From NCBI RefSeq assembly GCF_007859765.1, contig NZ_SIHJ01000001.1:2419311-2483310 (forward strand): DNA of 64,000 nt, in the 5' to 3' direction. Positions within the stretch are counted from its first letter, which is position 1; each line of letters opens with the position of its first letter. The notes under the pieces are model-generated. The model was given only the letters and a program-made list of their open reading frames with translations, was not told where the DNA came from and ran no database searches. Below, piece by piece: positions 30,042 to 40,118 of the stretch. Made by a program: the position numbers and the translations under genes. The DNA is from Posidoniimonas corsicana. GTDB taxonomy: Bacteria > Planctomycetota > Planctomycetia > Pirellulales > Lacipirellulaceae.

Positions 30042-30060
30042 ATTTTGGTAGAATTTTGGT
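30042..30060. repeat. Direct repeat ATTTTGGT upstream of the recombinase
   Basis: ATTTTGGT occurs at 30042-30049 and 30053-30060, an 11-base step (about one helical turn), 42-60 bases before the recombinase ATG. Direct repeats on one face of the helix suggest a binding site, perhaps for the recombinase's own helix-turn-helix. Confidence 0.45.
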
Positions 30061-30064
30061 GGCG

Positions 30065-30166
30065 GGGACAAAACTCGGGGCCTACTCCGGCCTTGAATTG
30101 TCGTAAGTGCTTTCGTGCTGGTTGATTCCGTTCCTATCCCCAACGAGGCGCGGCGGGGTTTTGTCC
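30065..30166. repeat. Inverted GGACAAAA motifs right of the recombinase
   Basis: GGGACAAAACTC is at 30065-30076 and an inverted TTTTGTCC at 30159-30166. The 12-mer at 30065 recurs exactly at 62036-62047. With the copy at 28849 these bracket the recombinase gene. Confidence 0.5.
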
Positions 30167-30452
30167 GATTTGGGGGACGCGGAACGGACGTTCCTTTCTG
30201 TGCTCGGATAAGATCTCAGCGCGCAGCGGGCGCCGCTGCCCACTGGCGTACATGCGGTCCCTTCATTAGACCGCGCTGGGTGGCCGTTTTCAGCTAAGAA
30301 CCGGCAACCAAACAAGAGAAGAGCGCCGCCCTCCGAGCCCCGCCCGTTCGACCCGCGCGGGGGCTGGCGGGTGCGACCGCTGCCCGCGATGGCGTCCGAC
30401 TCGGTTCAGACTTCAACCACGCACGACGCCCCGCTGTCGACGCGGCGCGGGC

Positions 30453-31319
30453 CTACCGCTTCAGCAGCATGTGGGCTTCGCGGGGGTCGTCGAGGCTGGC
30501 GGCCAGTTTGCCGAGGGCCTCGGTCTCGATCTGGCGGACCCGCTCGCGGGTCAGGCCGAGCTGCAGGCCGATCTCCTTGAGCGTGCGGGGCTCGACGCCG
30601 CCCAGGCCGAAGCGGAGCTTGAGCACGGTCGCCTCGCGCTCGTCCATCGTCTTGAGCATCTCCAGCACGTGCCGCAGGCTGTCGTTCTCGACCAGCGCCT
30701 CGTCCGGGCTGAGCTGGTCCTCGTCCATCACCATGTCGCCCAGCGTCCAGCCGGCCTCGGTCTGGTCGGTCTGCGGCGTGGCGTTGTAGATCTTGATCGC
30801 CTTCTTGATGATCGGCAGCTTCTTCTTCGGCAGGCCGAGCACACGGGCGACTTCCTCGGGCGTGGGGCTGCGGCCCAGCTCCTCGGTGAGGCGGCTGGTC
30901 GCGCGGCGCCACTTGGACAGCAGCTCAACCATGTACGCGGGGATGCGGATGGTCTTGCCGGTGTTGATCAGCGCCCGCTTGATGGACTGCTTGATCCAGT
31001 AGCTCGCGTAGGTGCTGAACCGCGTGCCCATCGCGGGGTCGAAGCCCTCCACGGCACGGAGCAGCCCGAGGTTGCCCTCCTCGATCAGGTCCTGCAGGCC
31101 CAGGCCCTTGCCGGAGTAGCCGCGGGCGATGTTGACCACCAGCCGCAGGTTGGCGCGGACCATGCGGTCGCGGGCCTGGGTGTCGCCCTCGCCGATGCGG
31201 ACCGCCAGCTCCTTCTCCTCGGCGGCGGTGAGGAGGGCGGTCTCGTTGATCTCGCGGAGGTAGGTCTCCAGCGGGCTCTGCACACTCGAGCTGGATCGTT
31301 TCTTGGGGGCGGCGGGCAT
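30453..31319 (-). CDS. RNA polymerase sigma-70 factor, RpoD/SigA-like (group 2)
   Basis: The 288-residue protein has sigma regions 1.2 to 4.2. SPLETYLREINETALLTAAEE is region 1.2; LRLVVNIARGYSG through FDPAMGTRFSTYASYWIKQS is region 2 with the -10 recognition helix; region 3 contains GRSPTPEEVARVLGL; region 4 ends LKEIGLQLGLTRERVRQIE. Region 1.1 and the non-conserved insertion of primary sigma factors are missing, so it is a small group 1/2 sigma like those found in several copies in planctomycetes. It is probably used under particular growth conditions. It follows the S1 gene on the same strand but the strong terminator between them makes it a separate unit. Confidence 0.92.
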   Translation of the reverse strand: MPAAPKKRSSSSVQSPLETYLREINETALLTAAEEKELAVRIGEGDTQARDRMVRANLRLVVNIARGYSGKGLGLQDLIEEGNLGLLRAVEGFDPAMGTRFSTYASYWIKQSIKRALINTGKTIRIPAYMVELLSKWRRATSRLTEELGRSPTPEEVARVLGLPKKKLPIIKKAIKIYNATPQTDQTEAGWTLGDMVMDEDQLSPDEALVENDSLRHVLEMLKTMDEREATVLKLRFGLGGVEPRTLKEIGLQLGLTRERVRQIETEALGKLAASLDDPREAHMLLKR

Positions 31320-31477
31320 GGCGGGCAGGGGCGGTGGGGCTGTCGGCGGGGCGCCGTGGGGGCGGGCGCACGGATAGTGCTAGCTAGCAGTGGGTATCGT
31401 CGCCCGGGCCGGTCGACCTTTGCGGCGGCGTAAGATGGTGGCCGTGCGCGGGATGCGCGCAAAGCTCCGGCCGCGCC

Positions 31478-31516
31478 AAAAAAAACGACGCGACGGGATG
31501 CGACCCGTCGCGTCGT
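31478..31516 (-). terminator. Rho-independent terminator of rpsA
   Basis: On the minus strand a perfect 13-base-pair stem (ACGACGCGACGGG and its complement, 31485-31516) with a six-base loop is followed by a run of eight T (31478-31485). It lies 44 bases after the rpsA stop and is the clearest terminator in the window. Confidence 0.92.
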
Positions 31517-31559
31517 GTAGTCGTAGCGGTTAAGCGGGCCGTGGGGCCCGTCGGGGGAG

Positions 31560-33389
<1,830 letters not shown>

Positions 33390-33792
33390 TGAGGGATAGA
33401 TAGAGAGGGTTGCGCCGCGTCTTACGCGCCCTGGCAGGGCCCGAGAAGGGGCCAAAGAACGGGCGGCAGCGGCTGGTATCGGCTCCTCGGCCCTGGCCCG
33501 CACCACGCGGACCGATCCATCGGGACTGGGAGAATCCGCCAATCTAGCAGACTGCGGAAGCGGGGGAAAGCCGGACCGGGCCGGGTTTCCCCCGGCCGCG
33601 GCGCGTTCCCGCCCCTCCAGGATCGGCCGATCGGGCCCTGCCACTGGCGTGCGAATCGGCAGAACCGGCAGATCCAGCCCCGCTTCGCGGGCGTTCGGCC
33701 CCCGCGTCGGCCCCGCGGGCGTGGGCCGCGCTCTCGCTGATTACGCTAATACAGAGAGGCTTCCCCTGACGACATAACCGGTAGAGTTTGCC

Positions 33793-34272
33793 ATGACGCG
33801 GTGGTTGATGCTTGTGTTGCTTGCGATGGGCGTGGGGGAGCACCCCGCGATGGGCCAGACGCCAGGCGGCGCCCCGGCCTACCAGCGTCGTGGCGGCGGC
33901 CACCCGGGCTACGGGCCCAGCCACGGGCCGTACCCAGCCAAATACTATGGGCGGCCGGACTACGGGCGCCGTCCCGTGCCGGAGGCGAACGTGTCGGCGG
34001 GGACGTTCCAGCGACCCTACCCTTATCACCTGGACTACTACAAGCAGCGGTACGGCGGGAGCTACGAGCCCTACTTCGGCAACCTCTACGGGCCGCCAAA
34101 CGTGGTGCTGGGAGGGGTTTACGGCGGCTACGGGGCGCCGGTGTACGCGCCGCCGTACGGCTACCCAGTGGCCGCCGACTACCCGGCAGCGCCGGCCGCG
34201 ACCCAAGCCATCGTCTGCCCGCACTGCCAACAACCGATCTACCTCGCCGCTCCCCCCGACGCGGGCGAGTGA
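33793..34272 (+). CDS. Small secreted Tyr/Gly/Pro-rich protein
   Basis: The 159-residue protein has a signal peptide (MTRWLMLVLLAMGVGEHPAMG) and a mature part rich in Tyr, Gly and Pro (GYGPSHGPYPAKYYGRPDYG, GGVYGGYGAPVYAPPYGYP). It ends with one CPHC pair (IVCPHCQQPIYL), half of a zinc ribbon, which could bind metal or form a disulfide. No family is recognised; it looks like a low-complexity cell-surface protein. The next small secreted gene starts 32 bases later, so both may be co-transcribed. Confidence 0.68.
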   Translation: MTRWLMLVLLAMGVGEHPAMGQTPGGAPAYQRRGGGHPGYGPSHGPYPAKYYGRPDYGRRPVPEANVSAGTFQRPYPYHLDYYKQRYGGSYEPYFGNLYGPPNVVLGGVYGGYGAPVYAPPYGYPVAADYPAAPAATQAIVCPHCQQPIYLAAPPDAGE

Positions 34273-34304
34273 ACCACGACTTTCGAACAGCAAGGACGCT
34301 CTCG

Positions 34305-34595
34305 ATGCCCGGTTTCAACGCCAAACAGGTCGTCAAGCACTCGGCCGCGACGGCCCTCTTCGCCCTGACGCTCTGCCCGTCCGCCATGGGCCAGGCGCCC
34401 GCGGGGTACGCGGGGCAGCACACGGCCAGCATCCACCCGGAGGTCGCGCCGTACGCCGGGCCGCACAACTACGCGACCCAGGTCCGGCCGTTCCGCTACG
34501 GCTGGTTCGGCGCCCAGAGCTACTCGCCCACGAGCGAGGCCCACCGCACCTACTACAACGACGTCATCCGCTGGTCCCGCTGGCGGATGTACTAG
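34305..34595 (+). CDS. Small secreted protein ending YGWFGAQ...RWRMY
   Basis: The 96-residue product starts at ATG 34305 with AAGGA 8 bases upstream, one of the better ribosome sites here. It has a signal-peptide-like start (KQVVKHSAATALFALTLCPSA, cut near MGQA) and a short mature part with RPFRYGWFGAQSYSPTSE and RWSRWRMY. Aromatic and Arg-rich short proteins with an RYGWFG core recur in planctomycetes, though I know of no function. It follows the Tyr/Gly/Pro-rich gene by 32 bases and probably belongs to the same transcript. Confidence 0.68.
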   Translation: MPGFNAKQVVKHSAATALFALTLCPSAMGQAPAGYAGQHTASIHPEVAPYAGPHNYATQVRPFRYGWFGAQSYSPTSEAHRTYYNDVIRWSRWRMY

Positions 34596-34684
34596 GCGGT
34601 TGGTGCCGGGCACGCGGCGCCGCGGTGTGTTAAGATGCGGGGGCTGTAGCTGGTCCCTTCTCAATCCCCGCCGACGCCCACCCT

Positions 34685-35389
34685 ATGCTCATCCACCGAA
34701 TCGCCGCCGCTGTTGTCTGCCTGCTAATTGTCTCGCCGCTCGCGGCCGCCGAATCGGACGGGTTCGTTCCGCTGTTCGACGGCAAGTCAATCGAGGGCTG
34801 GGTGAAGCAGGGCGGCGACGCGACCTACAAGGTCGAGGACGGCGTCATCGTGGGAACCAGCGTGCTCCACACGCCCAACACGTTCCTCTGCACCCCACGC
34901 AAGTACGGCGACTTCGAGCTCACGCTCGAGCTGAAGGTCGACAACAAGCTCAACTCCGGCGTGCAGATCCGCAGCCTGTGCAAGGACGAGCCGTACGAGG
35001 CGACCGCCAAGTGGGCCAACGGCAAGGAGTGGAAGGGCCGGATCCCGGCCGGCCGGGTGCACGGCTACCAGGTGGAGATCGACCCCTCGGACCGCTCCTG
35101 GTCCGGCGGCATCTACGACGAGGCCCGCCGCGGCTGGCTGTACAACCTCGAGGGCGAAGACCGCAAGGAGGCCCGCGCCGCCTTCAAACGCGACGAGTGG
35201 AACAAGTACCGCATCCGCTGCCAGGGCGACCACATCCAGACCTGGGTGAACGGGGTGCCCGTGGCCGACCTGCGCGACGGCGCCACCCCCGAGGGACTGA
35301 TCGCCCTGCAGGTGCACGGTATCGGCGGCGACAAGGATAAAGAGGGCACGCAGGTCCGCTGGCGGAACCTGATGATCAAGGAGTTGTAG
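34685..35389 (+). CDS. Secreted DUF1080 (3-keto-disaccharide hydrolase-like) protein
   Basis: The 234-residue protein has a signal peptide (MLIHRIAAAVVCLLIVSPLA) and one DUF1080 beta-sandwich: FVPLFDGKSIEGWVKQGG, the core FELTLELKVDNKLNSGVQIR, and WNKYRIRCQGDHIQTWVNGV. The family includes enzymes that cleave 3-keto-glycosides and lectin-like sugar-binding proteins, and is strongly expanded in planctomycetes. One domain is the minimal unit. It is convergent with the amidohydrolase gene, with 21 bases between their stops. Confidence 0.88.
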   Translation: MLIHRIAAAVVCLLIVSPLAAAESDGFVPLFDGKSIEGWVKQGGDATYKVEDGVIVGTSVLHTPNTFLCTPRKYGDFELTLELKVDNKLNSGVQIRSLCKDEPYEATAKWANGKEWKGRIPAGRVHGYQVEIDPSDRSWSGGIYDEARRGWLYNLEGEDRKEARAAFKRDEWNKYRIRCQGDHIQTWVNGVPVADLRDGATPEGLIALQVHGIGGDKDKEGTQVRWRNLMIKEL

Positions 35390-35410
35390 CGGCGTTCCCT
35401 CGGGTGGGCG

Positions 35411-36688
35411 CTACTCTTCGATCCGCTGCTTGAACTTCTCGTACAGCCGCTTGTGTCGGTCGGTCAGGTCGATCTCCTCGCCCTGCACCCACGCCCGCTC
35501 GATCTGGGTGGCGATCTCCAGCGGGTCGCCGTCCGCGACGAACAGCGTGGCGTGCTTGCCCGGCTCGAGTGAGCCGACCTTGTCGGCCACGCCGAGGATC
35601 TCGGCCGGCGCGATCGTGACCGAACGCAGCGCCGCGTCGCGCGGCAGGCCAAACCCGGCGGCCACGCCGGCGTGGTAGGGCAGGTTGCGTACGTTCGAGG
35701 CCGTGTCCTGCCGGTCGCCGGCGATGCAGAACCGCACGCCCGCCTCGTGCAGCCGGGCCGGCAGCGAGTAGGCGTGGTCGTAGGGGTCGCTGCGGCGCTG
35801 GGGGACGCGGAGCACGCCGCCCACGATGACCGGGACGTCGTGCTCGATCAGCAGGTCGGCGCAACGCGGCGCGTCGTAGCCCCCGTGCAGGATCATCCGC
35901 AGCCCGCGTCGTGCACAAAACGCCACGGCGGCCTCGATCTCGGCCAGGTCGTTGGCGGTGATGATCACCGGGCGCTCACCGGCGAGCACCGGGCCCAGCG
36001 CCTCGAGCCGCAGGTCGACCGGCTGGCTGTCGGCGGCGTCCGGCTGGCGTTGTCGGTGGTAGGCCTCGGCCTGATCGAACAGCAGGCCAAGCTTGCCGAC
36101 CGCGTCGTCGGCGTTGTCGGGCTCCTCGTCGTGATTGTGCTCGCCGGTCGGGCGGCGGGACCGCGGCCAGCGGATGTGCAGGCCCGCGTCCGGTTTCACG
36201 AGCATGTCCTCCCAGGTCCAACCGGCCAGCTGCATCACGCTCGAGCAGCCCGGCATCCGGCCCCCCTCGGGCGCCGAGAGCGCCAGCAACACGCCGTTGG
36301 AACGGGTGACCGGGATCAGCTCGCTGTCCGGATTGAACGACTTGTGGGCGTGCGCGTTGGGGTTGATGGCGCCCGCCTCGTCGAAGTCCCGCGTGGCCCG
36401 CACGGAGTCGATCTCCACCAGGCCGAGCTGCGTGTACGGTGCGATCATCCCCGGGTAGACGTGCTTGCCCGCCAGGTCAACGACTTCCGCGTCCGCCGGC
36501 CGGGTAGACGCGTCGCCAACCGCTTCGATCCGGCCGTCGTGGATGACCAGCACGCCGTCCTCAATCGGCGGGCCGGTCACCGGGTGGATCGTCGCGCCAA
36601 CCAACGCCACGGACGCTTCCGCGGCGCGGAGGTCCGAAAGCGGCAGCAGCAGGAGGCTCAGGCAGGCGATAGAAAGGAGCGGCTTCAT
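35411..36688 (-). CDS. Secreted amidohydrolase-family protein lacking the HxH metal motif
   Basis: A 425-residue protein with signal peptide (MKPLLSIACLSLLLLPLSDL). The amidohydrolase frame is clear: VALVGATIHPVTGPPIEDGV, VDLAGKHVYPGMIAPY, and the late VGSLEPGKHATLFVADGDPL. Active family members have a HxH or HxD pair right after the PGMID segment; here it reads YPGMIAPYTQLGLVE, so the first two metal ligands are missing. The protein may be a non-catalytic partner of the neighbouring amidohydrolase, whose stop-to-start gap is only 60 bases on the same strand. An alternative metal site cannot be ruled out. Confidence 0.88.
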   Translation of the reverse strand: MKPLLSIACLSLLLLPLSDLRAAEASVALVGATIHPVTGPPIEDGVLVIHDGRIEAVGDASTRPADAEVVDLAGKHVYPGMIAPYTQLGLVEIDSVRATRDFDEAGAINPNAHAHKSFNPDSELIPVTRSNGVLLALSAPEGGRMPGCSSVMQLAGWTWEDMLVKPDAGLHIRWPRSRRPTGEHNHDEEPDNADDAVGKLGLLFDQAEAYHRQRQPDAADSQPVDLRLEALGPVLAGERPVIITANDLAEIEAAVAFCARRGLRMILHGGYDAPRCADLLIEHDVPVIVGGVLRVPQRRSDPYDHAYSLPARLHEAGVRFCIAGDRQDTASNVRNLPYHAGVAAGFGLPRDAALRSVTIAPAEILGVADKVGSLEPGKHATLFVADGDPLEIATQIERAWVQGEEIDLTDRHKRLYEKFKQRIEE

Positions 36689-36748
36689 GGCGTCTGGCGG
36701 GCAGTGGTGCGCGGAGCGGTGTAAGCGGAGGGCGGTCGCCGGCGGGCG

Positions 36749-39700
36749 TCAGTGGGTGTGGCCGTGGCCGTGGCAGAACTCGTCGTGGCGGGGCCACAGC
36801 TTGGACGGGTCCTCACGGTTCTCGCCGGGCTTCGCCGCCGGCTCTCTGGAGTCGAACACCGCCTGGACGAGTCGAGCGTGCAGCTGGTGGTCCTGCTCGA
36901 CGCGGCGGCGGTCCTCCTGCCGGTCGAAGTACTTGCGCCCGTCGACCCAGGTCTGCTCGCACCTGGCGAAGACCGACAACGGCGGGGCGTCCCACAAGGC
37001 GAGGTCGGCGTCCTTGCCAACGGTGATCGAGCCGACGCGGTCCTCGATCCGCAGCTGCTTGGCCGGGTTGAGCGTGACGAACTTGAGCGCCTCGTCGGGG
37101 CTGACGCCGCCGTACTTGACCGCCTTGGCGGCCTCCTGGTTGAGGCGGCGGCCCATCTCCGCGTCGTCCGAGTTGAAGGAAACCACCACGCCCGCCCGGT
37201 GCATCAGCGCGCCGTTGTGCGGGATGGCGTCGAAGACCTCGTACTTGTAGGCCCACCAGTCCGCGAAGCTGCTGCCCGTCGCGCCGTGGGCGACCATCTC
37301 CGGGGCGACCTTGTAGCCCTCCAGGATGTGCTGCAGCGAGCCGATCGTCACGTCGAAGCTGTCGAGCGTCCGCAGCAGCGCGAGGATCTCGCTCTGGCGG
37401 TAGCTGTGGCAGTGGATCCACCGCTCGCCGGCGAGGATCTCGGCCAGCGCGTCGAGCTCCAGGTCGCGTCGCGGCGGCGGGCCGACCGGATCGGCGGCCC
37501 AGGCGTCGTGCTCGGCCTGGTAGGCGCGGGCGGCGCTTAGCGCGTCGATGTGCAGCTCGTCCACGCCCATGCGGGTCTGCGGGTAGCGGGTGGTGTGGTC
37601 GGATCCCCAGTTGCTCTGCTTCACGTTCTCGCCGAGGGCCCACTTGATGCCGGCCGGCGCGCCGGCGAACTTCATCTCCTCCGGTCCGGCGCCCCAGCGG
37701 AGCTTGATGACCTGGTTCTGGCCGCCGATCGGGTTGGCCGAGCCGTGCAGGATGTTCGACGTCGTGACGCCGCCGGCCAGCTGGCGGTAGATGGTGATGT
37801 CGTCCGGGTCGATCATGTCGCCGATGCGGACCTCGGCGGTGATCGCCTGCGACGACTCGTTGATGCCGCCGTCGGTCGCCATGTGGGAGTGGCAGTCGAT
37901 CACGCCGGGCGTGAGGTGCTTGCCGCGGGCGTCGACCACTACGGCGCCGTCGGGCTGGGCGAGCCGTTTGCCGACCTCGGCGATGAGTCCGTCGGTCACG
38001 AGCACGTCGGCCTGCTCGAGCGTGCCCGCCTCGTCGCAGGTCCAGACCGTGGCGCCGCGGAACAGCAAGTGCTTGGGCGGCTCCGGCGGGGAGGCCCGGC
38101 CGTAGGCGCCGAGCGGGTAGTTGACGGCCACTTCGACTTCTACAGGCGAGGGCGCTTGTTCGTCATCTTCCCCGTCGTGTTCGTGTTCATCCTCATCGGC
38201 GTCTTCCTCTCGTTCATCCTCCTCCTCTGAGTGCTCGCCCGCTTCGTCGGTCTTGGCGGCGGTAAAGCGGATTGAGGGTTTGCCGAGCGGTTGGAGGACG
38301 CCGGACAGCGTCAGGTCGTCGCCGGTTCCGATGGCGTTGGCCGACAGCACCACGCCCCCCGCCAGGCCCAGCGGCTTGCCGTCGAGCCTCGCGGTGAGCC
38401 GCGAGTGATCGAGCCGCAGGTCCTTCAGCTTGGCAGACTGCTCCTCTTCATCGGTGTCGGACTGATCCTCGGCGGGTTCGTCCTGTTCCGCCGGATCGCT
38501 GGCGAGCGTCAGCTTGCCGCTCGGTTTCGTCGGCTTGCCGGTGATCGAAAGCATTAAATCGCCGAGGTCGGTTTCGCGTTTCAAGGCGATGTGCCACTCG
38601 CCGGTGAGGTCGACCTCCGCCGTTTGGGTGATCTTGAACTCTTTGCCGGCCACCCAGGTCGAGAGCACCTTGGTCTTCTTGTCGAACAGGTCGCCATCGG
38701 TGACTACCAGGTTGGCGTACTTACCCGATGCCAGCGTGCCGACCGAGTCCGACACGCCGAGCAGCTGCGCGGGCGCGGTTGTCAACGCCGCCAACGCGGC
38801 GTCGGCCGGCAGGCCCCGCTCGACCGCCTGGCGGACCTGTTTGAGGAAGTCGCCCCGCTTCTTCAGGCCGTGTGTGGTGAGGGCGATCGTCACGCCCGCC
38901 TGGTGCAGGCGGGCCGGGTTTTCTAGGGCCAGCCGCCAGTGCATCAGCTCTTCCAGGCTTGCGTCGGCCGCGGCGTCGGGGGAGGAAACCGGGGGCGGCT
39001 TGGGGAAGTCGACCGGCACGATGATCGTCCGGCCGGACTTGGCGATCGCCGCCAGCCGGCGGTACTCGTTGCCCGATCCCCGCACCGCCAGCCGCAGCGA
39101 GAACTCGCGGGCGAAGCGGTCGGCCCGCAGCACGAACAGCTCGTTCGCGGCGTCTGCGATCAGGAGCTGGCGGCCGTCCAGGCAGCCGGCGAGCGCTTCG
39201 AGGGCCGCGCTGGGCGCCACTTCCGAGGCGCCGCCGCTGGCCTTGGCGGCCGCGGTCGCCTTGGCGTGCCACTGCGCGTCGAGCATCGCCTGCCGCGCGA
39301 GCGCAACCGCGCCCATCGGGCTGTTGGGGAAGCCCGAGCGGCCACGCCGGCGGATCGTCAGCTCGGCGTGCAGGGCCGCCTCGTCGGCGAGCAGGGCGCC
39401 CGAGTCGGCGTCGTCGCCCGTGAGTGCGACGCAGCTTATCCCCTTGATGATGCCGTCGTCGGGCGCGACAAGCCGGGCGGTGATGCCCTGCCCTCGCAGC
39501 TCTTTCTGGACGGATTCCGACGCCTTGTACCCGGCGGCCACGCGGCGCTGCGGCGTGACGTTGTCGTTCCAGTAGCCGGGGCCCGGCGCCGCGCCGTCGA
39601 TCGACTGCTCGGTGAAGGCGTCGATCAGGCCCGGGTAGATGGTCTTGCCGGCGAGGTCGATTGTCTCCGCTCCGGGCGGCGGCTCCACCCCGGCGCCAAT

Positions 39701-39898
39701 CGCCTGGATGACTCCGTCGTCCAGCACCACAACGCCCTGCTCGATCACCTCGCCGGGCGCGGTGACGATGCGGGCGCCGGTCAGCGCGTAGAGCTTCGGC
39801 TTGTGGTCTCGCAGGCCGGCGACCGGCTTGAGCGGCACGACGCCAAAGGCGCTGTGGCAGCACAGCAGCAGCGTCAACACACCGGGGAGGTATCGCAT
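36749..39898 (-). CDS. Double-domain secreted amidohydrolase: inactive-looking first half, active second half
   Basis: From ATG 39898 the protein has 1049 residues with a signal peptide (MRYLPGVLTLLLCCHSAFG). Residues about 30-420 are an amidohydrolase domain whose expected HxH is replaced (YPGLIDAFTEQSIDG). A beta-rich region follows, then an acidic linker (EEEDEREEDADEDEHEHDG, about 570-600). The second amidohydrolase domain (about 625-1010) keeps H670 and H672 in CHSHMATDG, later histidines in WIHCHSYRQ and LQHILEGYK, and the Asp in SFNSDDAEMG, and so should bind metal and hydrolyse a cyclic amide or similar bond. Internal duplication with loss of metal site in one half matches the neighbouring single-domain protein. 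Confidence 0.9.
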   Translation of the reverse strand: MRYLPGVLTLLLCCHSAFGVVPLKPVAGLRDHKPKLYALTGARIVTAPGEVIEQGVVVLDDGVIQAIGAGVEPPPGAETIDLAGKTIYPGLIDAFTEQSIDGAAPGPGYWNDNVTPQRRVAAGYKASESVQKELRGQGITARLVAPDDGIIKGISCVALTGDDADSGALLADEAALHAELTIRRRGRSGFPNSPMGAVALARQAMLDAQWHAKATAAAKASGGASEVAPSAALEALAGCLDGRQLLIADAANELFVLRADRFAREFSLRLAVRGSGNEYRRLAAIAKSGRTIIVPVDFPKPPPVSSPDAAADASLEELMHWRLALENPARLHQAGVTIALTTHGLKKRGDFLKQVRQAVERGLPADAALAALTTAPAQLLGVSDSVGTLASGKYANLVVTDGDLFDKKTKVLSTWVAGKEFKITQTAEVDLTGEWHIALKRETDLGDLMLSITGKPTKPSGKLTLASDPAEQDEPAEDQSDTDEEEQSAKLKDLRLDHSRLTARLDGKPLGLAGGVVLSANAIGTGDDLTLSGVLQPLGKPSIRFTAAKTDEAGEHSEEEDEREEDADEDEHEHDGEDDEQAPSPVEVEVAVNYPLGAYGRASPPEPPKHLLFRGATVWTCDEAGTLEQADVLVTDGLIAEVGKRLAQPDGAVVVDARGKHLTPGVIDCHSHMATDGGINESSQAITAEVRIGDMIDPDDITIYRQLAGGVTTSNILHGSANPIGGQNQVIKLRWGAGPEEMKFAGAPAGIKWALGENVKQSNWGSDHTTRYPQTRMGVDELHIDALSAARAYQAEHDAWAADPVGPPPRRDLELDALAEILAGERWIHCHSYRQSEILALLRTLDSFDVTIGSLQHILEGYKVAPEMVAHGATGSSFADWWAYKYEVFDAIPHNGALMHRAGVVVSFNSDDAEMGRRLNQEAAKAVKYGGVSPDEALKFVTLNPAKQLRIEDRVGSITVGKDADLALWDAPPLSVFARCEQTWVDGRKYFDRQEDRRRVEQDHQLHARLVQAVFDSREPAAKPGENREDPSKLWPRHDEFCHGHGHTH

Positions 39899-40118
39899 GG
39901 CGGCAGTTCGGTGGGGTGTGGGCGGGGCAGGAACCACAAGCCTAGCCCGCTGGGGACCTGATCTCAACAAACTTCCGGGCAACCGCGTGGGGCGATCCGA
40001 GCCGAAACTGGGTGAATCCGCCGTCCGGTTGCATTAGACTTACCGGTCCTGGGGCACGCGGCGGCGGGACGCCCGTGTTAGCGGTTCACAGATTGCTAGT
40101 CTCTTGTGAGAACCATCG

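Larger units (their letters stand above)
30001..30452. other. Intergenic region between recombinase start and sigma factor end
   Basis: This 452-base gap carries the recombinase promoter region on the minus strand. It holds two ATTTTGGT direct repeats and two GGACAAAA-type motifs (30066-30073 minus-like, 30159-30166 plus-like). The part beyond about 30300 returns to high GC and is downstream of the sigma factor stop. No gene is supported. Confidence 0.5.
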
